The notes under the pieces were generated by a model. It ran no database searches and was not told the DNA's origin. It saw only the letters and a program-made list of their open reading frames with translations. From Cercis canadensis (lineage: Eukaryota > Streptophyta > Magnoliopsida > Fabales > Fabaceae): a DNA stretch of 64,000 nt. This document shows, one piece after another, positions 32,837 through 45,225 of the stretch (position 1 is its first letter; each line of letters opens with the position of its first letter). Both the position numbers and the translations under genes were made by a program. Where the stretch lies: positions 17,409 through 81,408 of the forward strand of contig QAOA01000324.1 of the NCBI GenBank assembly GCA_003255065.1. The letters run 5' to 3'.

Positions 32837-35800
32837 ATGGCAGAAAACCATGATATATTGCCAGGTCCTATAGATGGTAGTGTGTTGACTGAGCAAGGAC
32901 AGCACATTTCAACAGGAACGTGGAACAATGGAGTAAGCATATTATTTACTTAAAACTATGCTAATTATAAGAAAGCTTGTGTTAATTGCTCAATTAGTTA
33001 GTTAATTTTGTGAATTATGTCTAATATATAATTTTTTTTTGCTTAATTAGTTTATTTTTTGTAATTATGATTAATCTGTAGAATATCTGTTAGTTTATTT
33101 ATTTAAATTATGCTTAATGTATTGATTTATTTGAATTATGGTTAGTTAGTTGATTTTGCTAAGACAAGTCCTTGAATATTGTTGTTTTCGAAACGTTTTT
33201 AATAAAAGTGATAGTTTACAAATTTTTATATTGAATGTCGAATTTGCAAGGAGGATGCCGAATTTTACCTGAAAAACCACTTGAGTGTCAAATGTTTATT
33301 TTCTTTTTTAAAGAATGACTGTCCAATTATTGTAATCACAGTGTCGAATTTTTAAAGAAAAATGTGTAGAGTAGCCAAACCCCAATTTTTATTTTATATT
33401 CTCTGTTGATCTTGCATGGGGGAGTGATTGGGAAGCCACATTTTGCAAGCTATATTATTTTCGAAAATATTGCGGGACCGAACGATGTCGAGCACTGGCA
33501 AGCGTAACAATAATAACAATAAATACTTGAACTAATAGGTGTTTCAATTCGAGTAAAAAGGTTTTGAACTGTAATGCCCTCTTTGGCAAATTTTAGGTTC
33601 ATTGATGAGAATATATTTTTAACAGATATTTCACCCTTGATGTTTTAGTTATATTTTAATATATGTACATAAAAAAACAAGTCAGAAGTTATTGGTGTGA
33701 AGATTCATTCCAAGGATGTTGGGCCTAGACGTATGTCATCTTATAAATTACAAACATTTTGAATGTAAGTAATTAGGTGCAACGCCCAAGGTCGGTTTCA
33801 GGATAACTAACATTAGTCAACTGTTAGTAAAACATCCTTGAAATCAATTTCCACACCAATAGCTTTCTCACCATTTTTGTATGTTCACATACCAGTTAGG
33901 GTGTTAGATTTCAAGAACTTTTTTATTGAAGCACCTATGGGTAAAAGGAATTTGCCTCTTAGGTTACGACTTTAGATTTGAGCAATTTAGGGTTTTTAAT
34001 TAAGGTTGGGAATTTTCGCATGGGGTATTTGATTTAAGGGGTTTAGTTAGGGTTTGGGGTTTTAGAAAGAGAAATGTTATTGGGTTTTCAGTTAGGGTTT
34101 TGAGTTATAATTTTGAGGATCAGAGTTTAGGGTTATAAAAAATAATTAAGGGTTTCAAGTTTAAGGTTTAGGATATGACAATGGGATATGGAGTTAGGTT
34201 TGAGGTTTTGTAGTTTTGTGAATGGAAATGTAGTTTCGAATTTGGGGTATCGAGTTTGGATGTAAGATTTCATGTTTTAGGTTATGCAGATTATGGATAT
34301 GGTTTGTGTTTGAGGTTTAGGTTAGAGGTATAGGGTATAAGGTTTAGGTTATGGATATGCGGATTATGAATATTTATGATTTATATATTTGTTTAATTTC
34401 TGCTTAGTTTTGATATTTGAGCAATTTTTTAGAATTATGGTTAATCTGTTAACAAAATTATTGCAGGTTGAGAGACTTATAAAATCGTGTAATCGTATAG
34501 TTGAGCCACCGGATGATGATAGATTGATGCCCTATATTCGCAGAGCAGGTTTAGGAGGGGCTACATTAGTGACCCCTCTAAAAGTTAATAGGGAGTTGCT
34601 GTCTGCCTTGAGTGAACGATGGCGACCAGAAACACGCACATTCCACATGACAGAAGGGGAGTTCACAGTTACTTTACAGGATGTTGAGATTTTATTGGGA
34701 CTTCTTGTTGATAGTAACGTTGTCAGTGGTTGTAGTGAGCATGACTGGCAGGAGCTAACACAGGAGTTGCTTGGTGCTGTGCCAGATGAGGATGCTTTGT
34801 ATGGTGGTAGAGTAAGGATGACTTGGTTGCAAGACACATTTGCTATACTACCAGACGATGCTACCGAGTTGGAGATACAGTATCACGCGAGAGCATATAT
34901 ATTGCGGATGCTTGGGGGATGGTTGCTCCCTGACGCCACTGGTAACTATGTGCACCTTATGTACCTAAAGTTGTTGGAGGATTGGGATGCTGCAGGTCGT
35001 ATTAGCTAGGGATCTGTAGTGTTGGTGAACCTTTATAGGTCCCTATGCAGGTTGTCTCTTGGCCGCACAATGGAGTTTGCAGGCTGTGCGTTCTTGCTAG
35101 AAGTGTGGGCTTATGAGAGATTTCCTAAAATTTCTCCTCTTCCTCCGCGGCAGAGTAGAAGACCTCGCGGACCACTTGCATGTAGGTTTGTAGTTTAACT
35201 ATATTGTTATTTGTATATGTGCAAAATAAATTACAATGTGTATATCTTAATTAAGTTGTCACGTAATTGATGTCGATATTTTGTTAATTTAAATTAATAT
35301 ATTAGGTGGAAACACCCCCTCAGTTATAGAGACATGGATGTGGACAATGGTTTAGCAGGGTATCGACAATATTTTGATCGTCTGAATGTTAATGATGTAA
35401 GATAAGTCATTATTACTACTTCTTACAATTGATGTAATCCACTTTTATATGTTTTAAATGAAGTTTTAATTTAAATTTTTTTTCTTTGTGTTTTTTTTTG
35501 TAATTCATAGATTATGTGGCAACCTTATTGCGGAGCGCAACTGCCACCTTACTGCCGAGCTGGGCGTGACATATGGGCGGCGCGGGTCCCATTAGTATGC
35601 TTTAGCGTGGTTGAGATGCACTATCCGGACAAAGTGTTACGGCAGTTTGGAGGTTGTCAGGGCATACCCATTGCCCCTGAATCGTATTCCTCTCGATTAG
35701 AGAGGATTACCATGAGAGGGAACTAGGATAGAGTATGGACACAGTACCATGAGGCGTATTGCGAGGCGTGGAGATTGCGACGCAATAACATCGTGCCGTG

Positions 35801-36797
35801 TGCTGGAGATATGGGAGTCATTACAGATTACATGCCTTGGTATCTCCGGATCATTCGTAGGTGGATGAGTTCGAGTAACCTCATGCCTGGCGACCAGGTC
35901 AGTTGCATGTCTATATAACGTATATTTTGCGCTTCAATTTTAAATGAACATTAACCTCATATGACATATTATGTACAGGCCCATATGCCTCCTCCCCAGC
36001 CTCATGCTCTGGTCCCACAGCAGACTCCTCCCGTTCAGACTGAGGCGCAGCCTCCCCCTTGTTCTGTACCTGCATATCATCATCAGCAACAGCAGCATGA
36101 GGGCGTTTCTTTGTAGCCGCCCCCTGTTTTTGAGCATAGCTCCCAGTTTCAGGGGATGCCTGGGTTCCAGCAACCTTACCATCCAGCACATCCCTTTCAA
36201 CCGAGCCAACCATTTCATAAGGAATCATTTATCACACCTCCATATTGGACTACAGATCAGTATTCTTCATTTCAGGGTGATATGACCCAACTCTTTGCTA
36301 AGTACGGGTTAGTTAATCCTAGTTGAGGAACACAGTTTGCCCAGTGGGCCTCGATGGGGCAAACTCAGGGTCCTCACATGAGTCAGGGTCAGCCTGAAGG
36401 AGATTGTATGACACATGATCAGTCGGAGGATATGACACATAATCAGCGTGAGGGCATGACACATTTTTCTGATTATTACAAGCCAGTAGAGGAGGCCACT
36501 GATATGGTGGGGCCATCGCATCGGAGCCCGGTATTACGCTCTATGTCGAGGGACCGTTCTCAGTTTGATGGACCTGAGGCCAGTTCGTCTGGAATTGCAT
36601 GTAGCGTGGCCATGCCTTCACCTTAGCACAACATGTTTGGCACTAACACTAGTCTTTCCCAATCAGCGCTTAGTGTAGATCTTGATGTGTGTCTAGACCT
36701 GACGGTAGGGACATCACGAGCTGCTTTGGGTGACATGTATGCCGAACCTTTGGCTACTCCCATTGGGAGTCCTCATATTGATCGGGGAAACATAGGT
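32837..36797 (+). pseudogene. Plant mobile domain (PMD, MAIL/MUG-like) gene, five exons
   Basis: Encodes a plant mobile domain protein, a family found in transposons and in domesticated nuclear proteins such as MAIN/MAIL1. Exons: 32,837-32,932 (PGPIDGSVLTEQGQHIS), 34,467-35,185, 35,306-35,396, 35,511-35,897 and 35,979 to the gap. All borders are GT-AG and the phases are consistent. Exon 2 holds the domain core: RWRPETRTFHMTEGEFTVTL, then DVEILLGLLVD. Exon 4 has the conserved IMWQPY start and ends PGDQ. Exon 5 is a Pro/Gln-rich tail. Several in-frame TAG/TGA codons interrupt it, for example at 35,007 where family members have Trp and at 35,724, so it is not translatable as a whole. The preserved splice sites suggest it lost function recently. 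The 3' end is inside the assembly gap. The AT-rich start near 32,000 resembles the TIRs of the neighbouring foldback elements, so a MULE-borne gene is likely (inference). Confidence 0.85.
33990..34350 (+). repeat. Degenerate TTTAGGG-like tract in the PMD gene intron
   Basis: About 360 bases of GGTTTAGG, GGGTTTTAG and TTAGGGTT variants fill the end of intron 1. It is the same degenerate telomere-like composition as at 20,771-21,116, in the opposite orientation. Confidence 0.75.
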
Positions 36798-37231
36798 NNN
36801 NNNNNNNNNNNNNNNNNNNNNNNNNNNNNNNNNNNNNNNNNNNNNNNNNNNNNNNNNNNNNNNNNNNNNNNNNNNNNNNNNNNNNNNNNNNNNNNNNNNN
36901 NNNNNNNNNNNNNNNNNNNNNNNNNNNNNNNNNNNNNNNNNNNNNNNNNNNNNNNNNNNNNNNNNNNNNNNNNNNNNNNNNNNNNNNNNNNNNNNNNNNN
37001 NNNNNNNNNNNNNNNNNNNNNNNNNNNNNNNNNNNNNNNNNNNNNNNNNNNNNNNNNNNNNNNNNNNNNNNNNNNNNNNNNNNNNNNNNNNNNNNNNNNN
37101 NNNNNNNNNNNNNNNNNNNNNNNNNNNNNNNNNNNNNNNNNNNNNNNNNNNNNNNNNNNNNNNNNNNNNNNNNNNNNNNNNNNNNNNNNNNNNNNNNNNN
37201 NNNNNNNNNNNNNNNNNNNNNNNNNNNNNNN
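36798..37231. other. Assembly gap, 434 Ns
   Basis: Separates the PMD gene tail from the SEO cluster. Poly-T follows immediately at 37,232. The ends of both neighbouring genes are hidden here. Confidence 0.99.
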
Positions 37232-37485
37232 TTTTTTTTTTTTTTTTTCTCTTTCTGATGTGGAATTACTCATGCATCTTAACAGTGTATAATTTCTCTT
37301 CATGCATCATCATTCTAAATTTGGTAAAAGCAATTATTATTATGAGTAGAATGCGAATAACTGCCAATCCAATTTCATTCCTCTCTCTCTCTCTCTCACA
37401 TGTTAGGGGATTAGGTGATTAGGTGATCTACAACACTTAAATATGGGACGGTGGAAAGTCAAAGCTGCAAGAAACAAGAACTCAC

Positions 37486-40462
37486 CCTTCGTCCATGATC
37501 AAAATAATTTGAATATAGCCAGCTACTGCACTTAAAATTGCCCAATGCACAGCCGTTGAGACAAGCTCTTCTTTGTTGTACAGTAATGTGAAATCACAGG
37601 TGTATTGGATCAGTTCCAATGTGATTTTGATCAATCTGTTAAGCTGATCAAGTGGTTGTTGAAATTTCTCAAGAGGTGAGCCCACGATTGAAACATGATT
37701 TTTCTTCAAGGCTGCCATTGATGACACTAATACAATGGATGATTGGTTCGGACCATGAAGCAAGAACTCCGACAACTCTACAAATTTTAAAACGAAACTC
37801 CCCATTGTCATTACTGCCTTTTCATTCCATGATTTGTTTGATAGGATTTGAAGTATGATAATTGATTCTTCGTGAACATCAATCTCATCTAACATTTCCT
37901 CAGCTTTGTCTACGATCTTTCCCATCTGAAAGCAGACACAATAGTTATTCCTACATAAAGAAATAGTTTAAGTGGATTTGGGCATGTTCATTCATTTTAT
38001 AGGTTGGTTAATTAATTAAAGAGTAATGCAAGTGAGACAAAATTTTCTGTACGAACTTGTTGCCAGAATAAAGTGTACTATTGACCACCTTTGGATAAAA
38101 ATAAAGTGGTAAGGATCACATATTCATTCAAAGGTATTAAGATATAGATTTTATAAATATACTTCAGTCTAGTAACAAATAATTATTGCACACTAGGTGT
38201 AAGATGTAGAAAATATGATCTGAACAAAAACAATTAAAGTAGGTTCAATTTAAGGTTTAGTTTAGACCATAAAAATGAACTAACTATCTCAAAAACTTGA
38301 AGTTAGTATAGTGAATGGCATTTTGTTACAACTTCCATTCCCACCTTGATTCCATTCTTATGTTTGGTAGCAAAAAAAGGAGCATGAATTGACTATTCCG
38401 TTCCAGCCTTGACTAGAGTGAAATGAGAATGAGCATTCTTATCTTGAGAGGTGAGAATGACTATTTCCATTCCCCATGTTTAAATAAAACCTATCTAACA
38501 CCCTTATTTAAAAGTTTAATTTTGTTAGATTTCTAAATAATGGGTAGTTGTGTATTTTACTACTAATTCTGATTTTATTCCATGCTCCATTGCATGTACC
38601 AAACTATGAAATGGCTTGGAAAGCCATTTCATTTCTAGAGCTACCAAATTGTAGAATGGAATGGCCATTCCATTCCCCGTGGAATGGGTTTTATATTTTT
38701 TTTGTTCTCAACATGCCCTCATTTATTTTAGAAAAAGGATCGAACTATCCTTATTAAATAAACCTACTTAACACCCTTATTTAAAATTTTAATTTTGTTA
38801 GATTTCTAAATAATGGGTATTTGTGTCTTTTACTACTAATTCTGATTTTATTCCATGCTCCATTCCATGTACCAAAATTTGGAATGGCTTGGAAAATCAT
38901 TCAATTCCTAGAGCTACTAAACCGTGGAATGGAATGACTATTCCATTCCATTTCCACTCTCACGCCCACTCCCACTCTGATTCCGTATAATTTTTATTCA
39001 GTGTATCAAACAAGCACTTATAGATACACAAATCTTTTACATCTATATATATAAAATATTACAAGAATTTAATTGGATTCTCTAAACCCACCTAAATATT
39101 TTTTGTGCAGTCAATTCTCTAAACATCTATATCTAGGTGTGTAAAAAATCATTTCTAAGCAATCAATGCATGTGTATGGACACTTGGTTGGAAAAATAAA
39201 AACAAAAGCCTTATATGGAGTACAACGGATTCAACGGAAGGGGGACATTTGGTTGGACCCTCCTAAATTTTTTATATAGGCTCAAATTTTTCTGAACTTC
39301 TAGGTGTATAAAATTATTTCTTAGCAGAATGCATGTGTATCAGTGAATGGACACTTGATTGGAGAAATTAAAAAAGGTGGAGTACCTCGTTTGTGAAAAT
39401 GTCGAAATAACCAAGGTCTCTCAACTTTCTGAGCTCAGATAATGCTGAAATAATCTCAAAAAGATTAGAGCTCTCTAACTCAATACCATTTTTGGATACT
39501 TTCTTGTCCTGCATATTTGTATGTATTGACTGTCAAAATCCAATTGAAATTAAGAATAAAAATAAAGATAGAACTATACTCCTCGTATACTTACAATCTT
39601 ATACATAAGCAGAAAGGTTTTCAATTATAAAACATTAGTATGAGTGTTATTTTTAACAAGAGAAAGTCTATCCATATACAATGTGAAGTAGTGTTTAAGA
39701 TCTAAGTCTGGACAAAAATTATTTAAGTGGGTCTACTTAAATGAAATGGTTCCATTAGTTCTGATTGTAAAGCAATGTGAAATGACCTATTTAAATAATA
39801 CCACTCTTTGAAGATTATAATTTAGAGCTAAACATCTATTTTGAGAGAAATTCATACATGCTCCTAGAGCATTATACAATAAACATAGTCCATACAAGAG
39901 CACACAACACAACTAATTAAGGAATTGCCTATACTTGCTAAGATCTCTACACAATCACATTAAATTGGTTCTTGAGACAGAAAAAATCACTAAGTAATTC
40001 ATATAAATGGATCTCTATGTTTAAAGGAAAAGGACGTCACCAAGTTTGGTTGGTTAAATTTGAATTCATGTGTAGGTCTGCAAGAGGGCAACAGCCCAAA
40101 ACTGAAACACTTCTAGGAAACTAGCTCCCTGCATATTCATTTCGCCATTATGCCATATTAAGAACATTAAATAATAAGTTATTAAAATATTATTTTTATA
40201 AAAAATACGCTGATTTATTTTGTTGTGGTGGTTTGTGAATTCTTACCAGTAATATTGAATCAACAAAATCGGAGGCAGGGTTGAGGATATGCTGGATGGA
40301 GAGGAGAAGTGGTTGAAAAACCATGTCCGGCAGGTAAAGATCTGTATGGGTTTGCTTCACTTGGCTTTTGATATTCTCGTCGGTTAGTGCCGGAAGTTTC
40401 AGATCTACCAACCGAACCTTCTCACTAGAACTTGAACTCGCCCATGTCTCACCCTCGGCCAT
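37486..40462 (-). pseudogene. SEO-like gene A, exons 1-3 only
   Basis: Sieve element occlusion family: phloem structural proteins that form the filaments and plugs of sieve tubes. Exons on the minus strand: 1 = 40,462-40,247 (72 codons; SSSEKVRLVDLKLPAL, then DFVDSILL), 2 = 39,508-39,386 (41 codons; GIELESSNLFEIISALSEL), 3 = 37,925-37,486 (MGKIVDKAEEMLDEIDVHEE ... GSPLEKFQQPLDQLNRLIKI). All splice sites are good and the reading frame is open. Exon 3 lacks four codons (DTEY-S region) present in B and C. Exons 4-8 are absent: the sequence runs into poly-T and the assembly gap, then into the PMD gene. It is either truncated by an insertion or continues in unassembled sequence. The start at 40,462 matches gene B; the longer frame to 40,666 is contributed by a MITE. 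A TATA-like AATAAATAG lies at 40,731-40,723. Confidence 0.85.
38330..39014. mobile_element. ATTCC-rich non-autonomous repeat in SEO-A intron 2
   Basis: Rich in GGAATGGAATG/CATTCCATTCC. The right end, inverted, reads GTGCTTGTTTGATACACTGA. An internal ~275-bp period duplicates CACCCTTATTTAAAA...ATGGGTA...CATGCTCCATT (about 38,500-38,690 and 38,775-38,965). Same family as 12,181-12,545. Confidence 0.75.
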
Positions 40463-40513
40463 TTGGACTCGCAAGCAACGTGAAATTGATCTGCAACTCC
40501 AACCATCTACAGG

Positions 40514-40668
40514 CCATGGTTTTAAATTGCATTTTGATTTCGGAAATTGTAAATGATTGAGAGAAAACGAAGCTAATGTATTTTGCAACTGCAATGAATT
40601 GCAACTACGAAAACTGCTACCATATTGCGACCAATATTGCAGTTGTGGACCAGCATTTAAAGCCATGG
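40514..40668. mobile_element. Small MITE in the SEO-A 5' leader
   Basis: Terminal inverted repeats CCATGGTTTTAAATTGC (40,514) and CCATGGCTTTAAATGC (from 40,668, inverted) enclose TGCAAC/GTTGCA-rich sequence. The motif CAAACTGATTT sits just upstream of it and also near the start of gene B, so the MITE appears to have landed between promoter and start codon of gene A. Confidence 0.65.
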
Positions 40669-40731
40669 TATGAGCTTAAATCAGTTTGCGCTCAATTATG
40701 GACGATCTCCTGCCTAACGTAGCTATTTATT

Positions 40732-42574
40732 GGAAGTTTTTTTAGAGAAGAAAGGAGAGGAGATGAGAGGAAAGGAAGGGAAAGGGAGGGGTTTCCCTCT
40801 CCTTTGTTTAGATGATTAAAATGAGCAAAAGGAGAGGAAAGGAAAGGAAAAGTCTTAATATAAAATATTTTTACTAGTTTACCTTTTATTATTAAAATAG
40901 ACATATTTAATATAAAATTAAATAATATAATACACTTATTTTTTTTTTCTAAACTAATCAATTAATAAAACTAGAAAATAAATTAAATATTTTTCTAAAA
41001 AATTAAATTAATCAATAAATCAATGATAAATCATCTTAACATGTTATAAAACAATGATTAAGCATAACAGTAAAAGTTCAAATTAAGGCAATTTGATAAC
41101 AAAAATAATATATATAAAAATATTAGTTTCTTCCATTAAAGATATTAAAGTCTGACATTATTTAACATATGGTGCATGTCTGTTGCTAGCGACTTAATAT
41201 ATGCTATTTTTTTTTTTGGTTATAAAAATTGCAAAATGCTGAAAATGAAGAGGGAAGTATTTGATGGGAATTGTACCCCAACTTATGTAATATCTTAGTT
41301 CCAAGGAATGTAATGTAAAAAGTGATGTAGTAATTGATGTACCACCACTTTATGAAAATAAATGAGAACAAAAATCACCAACCCTAACCAGGATAGAAAA
41401 TGACCATGAAACTTTTCTTTTTTTTTTAATATTTGCTAATGACCATGAAACTCGTTCTTGGTCATATGGTATTAGCTAACTTCTTATTTTTCTTGGGCAT
41501 TCAGTAGAGCCCTGATTTTACTTGTGAGCTGTGAGCCTTAATCCATTAACAGATTAGGCTTCAAGCCATATAGATCCCATTTACCTTCAAAATAATATGT
41601 GACACATGCAAATGCAAGTGCTCACTCTTCTCGCACAAGATTTGAATAAATCATTTGCATAATTTCTAGCTCGTATGAGTGCCTTGCATTTAAAATAAAG
41701 TTAGGGTCTTTGAATATTACAAATATGATTAAAATATATTTCAGATCTCTATAGTTTGACCCAATTTTTAACCAAATTCCTATAGTTTTTTTTGTTCGAT
41801 CAGGGTCCTTTAAGTTTTAAACTTTTTTAAGTGAGTCCATGCTATCACCACAAGTTATAACACCGTCTATTAAGTGATAACAGGTTTAACGGCTTGCTTA
41901 TGTGGCAATGGATCTTGAGGAGGTGGCGCCAACGTGGCACATGTGCAAGTCAACTTATTCCCCTTTTTGTGCCTCTCTCTCTCTCTCTCTCTCTCTCTGT
42001 TCTCTGTCATTGTCTACTCTCTATCTCTCTCTCTCTGTTTCACGCTAGTTGTTTTGCTCTCCCCTCCGTCTATATGGTACTCTCCCTTTCTATTTCTCTC
42101 TTTTCCTTCCCTTTTCCACCACGCACAACAAAATCCATTTTCTCTATTTGGATTTAACAGTAAGGAGATCCCCAAGCCAACTTTCTTGTACAAAGATTAA
42201 GTTTATCCTCGGGCAATCTTAACAACGTATCCCAGGCCCTAGAATATTTAATCTAACTTTCCAACACGCCTAGGGATCAATGATTTGTCTCCAATCTCTA
42301 GGTGAGTAATAATTTAAAAGAAAAATACTATAGGAAAAAACAAAAGAATAGAGACTGACACGTTCTTTTGTTTAATTATTTTTATGGGAGTATTGGGGAA
42401 GGCATTTTTAAAATAAAATCCATGGTGTTTTAATATTAGAAATCTTACTAAGAATGACTATAGACAAGTCAGCAGTCACCATCTTATAATAATTTTACAA
42501 ATTGAATTTTCGTATGAACTGTAGAATGGCTAATGCAAGTTTGTCTCATTGAGCACGTTCTTGGCTAGCTCTAA
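40732..42574. other. Spacer between SEO-A and the Pack-MULE
   Basis: No gene seen. 41,740-41,960 reads like one arm of a MULE-type element (ATTTCAGATCTCTATAGTTTG, GTCCATGCTATCACC), but its partner was not found. A (CT)n microsatellite is at 41,973-41,999. Confidence 0.5.
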
Positions 42575-42583
42575 TTTAATTAT

Positions 42584-44178
42584 GAGTAAAACCCCTTTTT
42601 GGTGGTTGAAAGGTTGCTTCGGTGACACTTTAGTCTTTGAAAGATTTTTACCGACAAATTGGTCCCTGAAAGATCATTTCGTCCGCCATTTTAGTCTTCC
42701 GTTAGGGTCCATTAATGGGACTTAACAGAAAATACCAGGCAGGCATTAGTAAAACGACACTGTTTTCTCATTCCTTCCCCTCCTCTCTCTGTCTTCCCCT
42801 CCTCTCTCATTTATCTCTCTCGCTCTTCCCTGTCTCTCTAAGCTAAAGTTATCTCAGAGCACATAACAATTGGTTATGAATGTCAGAATCTATCACACTA
42901 AAATTTTACCCATCTTAAGGAAATTGGTTCTTCACATATAGTCTCTAACACAAGCTTTCTTGACCTACAATAAGATAACCTATACTGAAAACCAGAGTCC
43001 ACTCCATCCAAACTCAACCTTGGAACTCCATTATCACCATTCACCCCCTCTGAATTTTCCTCCACCACTTGTTCTTTTTGTTGTTGCTGTGTCACTCCGC
43101 CGCCGTTATCCGGCAGACACGCACCTTCTCGCTGGAAATCCGCTTTGCTGCAGAGTTCACCGCCATGTCGGCCACCGTGACAATGGAATTCACTCTCCTC
43201 ATAGGAAACATGATGTAGACATTTCCAAACTCCAACTCCTCATCGGCGCTTAGAACAGAGAATCTCCGACCAACAAACTACATGCTATCACAAAGCTGTA
43301 AACGTGCTATCCAAAAGAAAATAACTAGAAACTAAAGAAGTGCAACAGAAGCAGAATAGTGGCAGAATCATGGGCCACGTCCATCCACGTCGATATACCC
43401 AGTCCGAGTTGACTCAGATTTATGTGTACCCTGAGTTATGTAACTCAGCCATGCATGCAACCCACAACTCACTCCACGTTCTTCCCATCTTAGCCACAAT
43501 ACATGGGATTTGGCTTGGGAACCTTCTCAGACCGACGTGCATGCCTAACAATGAGCTCCGCCGCCTTCACCATAGCTCGGAACTGCTTCACTTCGCCGCC
43601 TTTGTGGTCTTCATCATAGGAGGAGCCAGAGTGCAGGAAATATAATTACCCATTACGAGAAACGATCGAAAAAAAGTAAACTTGAGACAGGAAACGTTGA
43701 TTCTGAGAGACAATTGAAGATGGGTTATTGACTTGATGGTGTTTCTGGCTTTGGAGTCTCGATTTCCAGCGTTAGCCTCTCAATGGATTCAAATTCTTCT
43801 TTTGTCTTCTCAACGGGATCAAACAACTCGTCGACCTTGTCGTTGTCTTTTCTGTGCAGGAGGGTAAGAGAGAGAGGGCAATGAGAGATAACGGAAGAGA
43901 GAGAGAGAGAGAGAAATGAGAGAGGAGGGGAAGAAATGAGAGAACGGTGTCGTTTTACTAATGCCTGCCACATAAGCTTGCCACCTCATCAATTGACGGC
44001 CACATCAGCACTTAACATGCCACGTGGCATTTTCTGTTAAGTCCCACTAATGGACCCTAGCAGAGGACTAAAATGGTGGACGGAATGATCTTTCAGGGAC
44101 CAATGTGTCGGTAAAAATCTTTCAAAGACTAAAGTGTCACCGAAGCAATCTTTCAAGGACCAAAAAGGGGTTTTACTC
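42584..44178. mobile_element. Pack-MULE, 1,595 bp, exact 9-bp target duplication
   Basis: Termini GAGTAAAACCCC and its inverse, with arms of about 200-250 bases (GGTTGCTTCGGTGACACTTTA, AGATTTTTACCGACAAATTG). The flanking TTTAATTAT is identical on both sides (42,575-42,583; 44,179-44,187). The interior is GC-richer and carries host-like coding sequence on the minus strand instead of a transposase, which defines a Pack-MULE. Same terminal family as the 269-bp MITE at 13,692. Confidence 0.92.
42895..43640 (-). pseudogene. Captured DUF4228/PADRE-like gene fragment in the Pack-MULE
   Basis: On the minus strand, 43,640-43,540 reads GGEVKQFRAMVKAAELIV. About 43,253-43,130 reads LSADEELEFGNVYIMFPMRR, then VNSIVTVADMAV. 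43,095-42,898 reads GVPRLSLDGVDSGFQYRLSY, then SRKLVLETI and a stop. This order (a VKQFR..VKAAEL start, the YIMFP core and a Ser-rich end) fits the DUF4228 (PADRE) family of small stress-induced plant proteins. The pieces lie in different frames, with non-coding sequence between the first and second (perhaps a retained intron). So it is a decayed capture, though it could still be transcribed. Family assigned from memory of the motif; moderate certainty. Confidence 0.65.
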
Positions 44179-44187
44179 TTTAATTAT

Positions 44188-45225
44188 TGCCTGTATAATA
44201 AGCAAGTTGTAATTAGAAAATGGTCTGTTTAATGCAAACTTGAAGGGAGCACTGTTATATGACAGCTAATTAGTCTATTCTTAATTGGCAATTAGTTAGA
44301 ATAGTTTAGTTTTGTTACTTTGCTTATCTGGAAAAAAAATTTAGTTTAAGACTTGAAGTTCTGCTATATTGTAACAAATCGTTGAAGAAATAAGGATGGT
44401 TATCCTCTAAAAGGGGTGAACTGTATTCAGATAAACTCAAGCAATAAAAAGATAATTCTTTATGATTCTCTCTCTCCCTCTCTCTGTCTTCTCTGTTCTG
44501 TTCTTTGTTTCTGCTTATAACATGTACACCCTGATAATTGAAGCAAAATCCAGATTTTCAATAAAAAGAACTCTAAGCAAAGAGGCTTGGTTGAATTTCT
44601 GTAAGCGAGGCTAATGGTTTAGATACGTTCTTATAATGGGCCTTTGGGTGTGTACATGTATAAGTGTACCCACTCACCCAGGGTCCTTGCTCCTTCACCT
44701 ATTAAATTGAACACCATGATTTTTTTTTTATTTTTTTTCTAAACACAACTGCCTAATATGAAAGTCTTTCAGATGTGGAAGGTGGAGCAGGTTTGACTCA
44801 CCAAAAATTTAGTCTAATTAGAAGAATGGGAGAAACCACTTGATCATGAAAGCTTTGATTTAAAATGCTTTTCACATTGTAATTAATAGAATAAATCAAT
44901 TGCATAATGTCTAATCCATATGTTTGAATATGATTTATAAAGCTTTTCAAATTGTAATTAGTTTATATTGAAAATGAACTCAATGAAAAAAAAACATTAA
45001 TCTAAATAATTGTTAGTTTTATAATACGACATTTATGACACCTTAACAACCATTTCCAAAAGGTTAATTAATTAACGTCACCATCTCATTGATCTTTTCA
45101 CAGACAATCACAATCTTTTTTTATAATAATACAAACACTGATCTGGGCTCCAGCTGGGTTAATGCAAGTTTGTCTCCATTGAAGAATTTATCTTCCCTAA
45201 TTATCACTTTCTTAAATTTGGGAGA
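44188..45225. other. Intergenic, no gene recognised
   Basis: AT-rich sequence downstream of SEO gene B, with a CT-rich stretch at 44,465-44,520. Nothing else seen. Confidence 0.5.

Noticed and set aside
36633-37292. A 219-codon frame across the assembly gap
   Set aside because: Most of it is N; only the first ~55 codons are real, and they belong to the tail of the PMD gene.
40463-40666. Upstream start of SEO-A giving a 68-residue N-terminal extension
   Set aside because: Most of it comes from a MITE; gene B starts at the position equivalent to 40,462.
41894-42200. Two overlapping Ser/Leu-rich frames
   Set aside because: They follow from (CT)n microsatellites; no domain.
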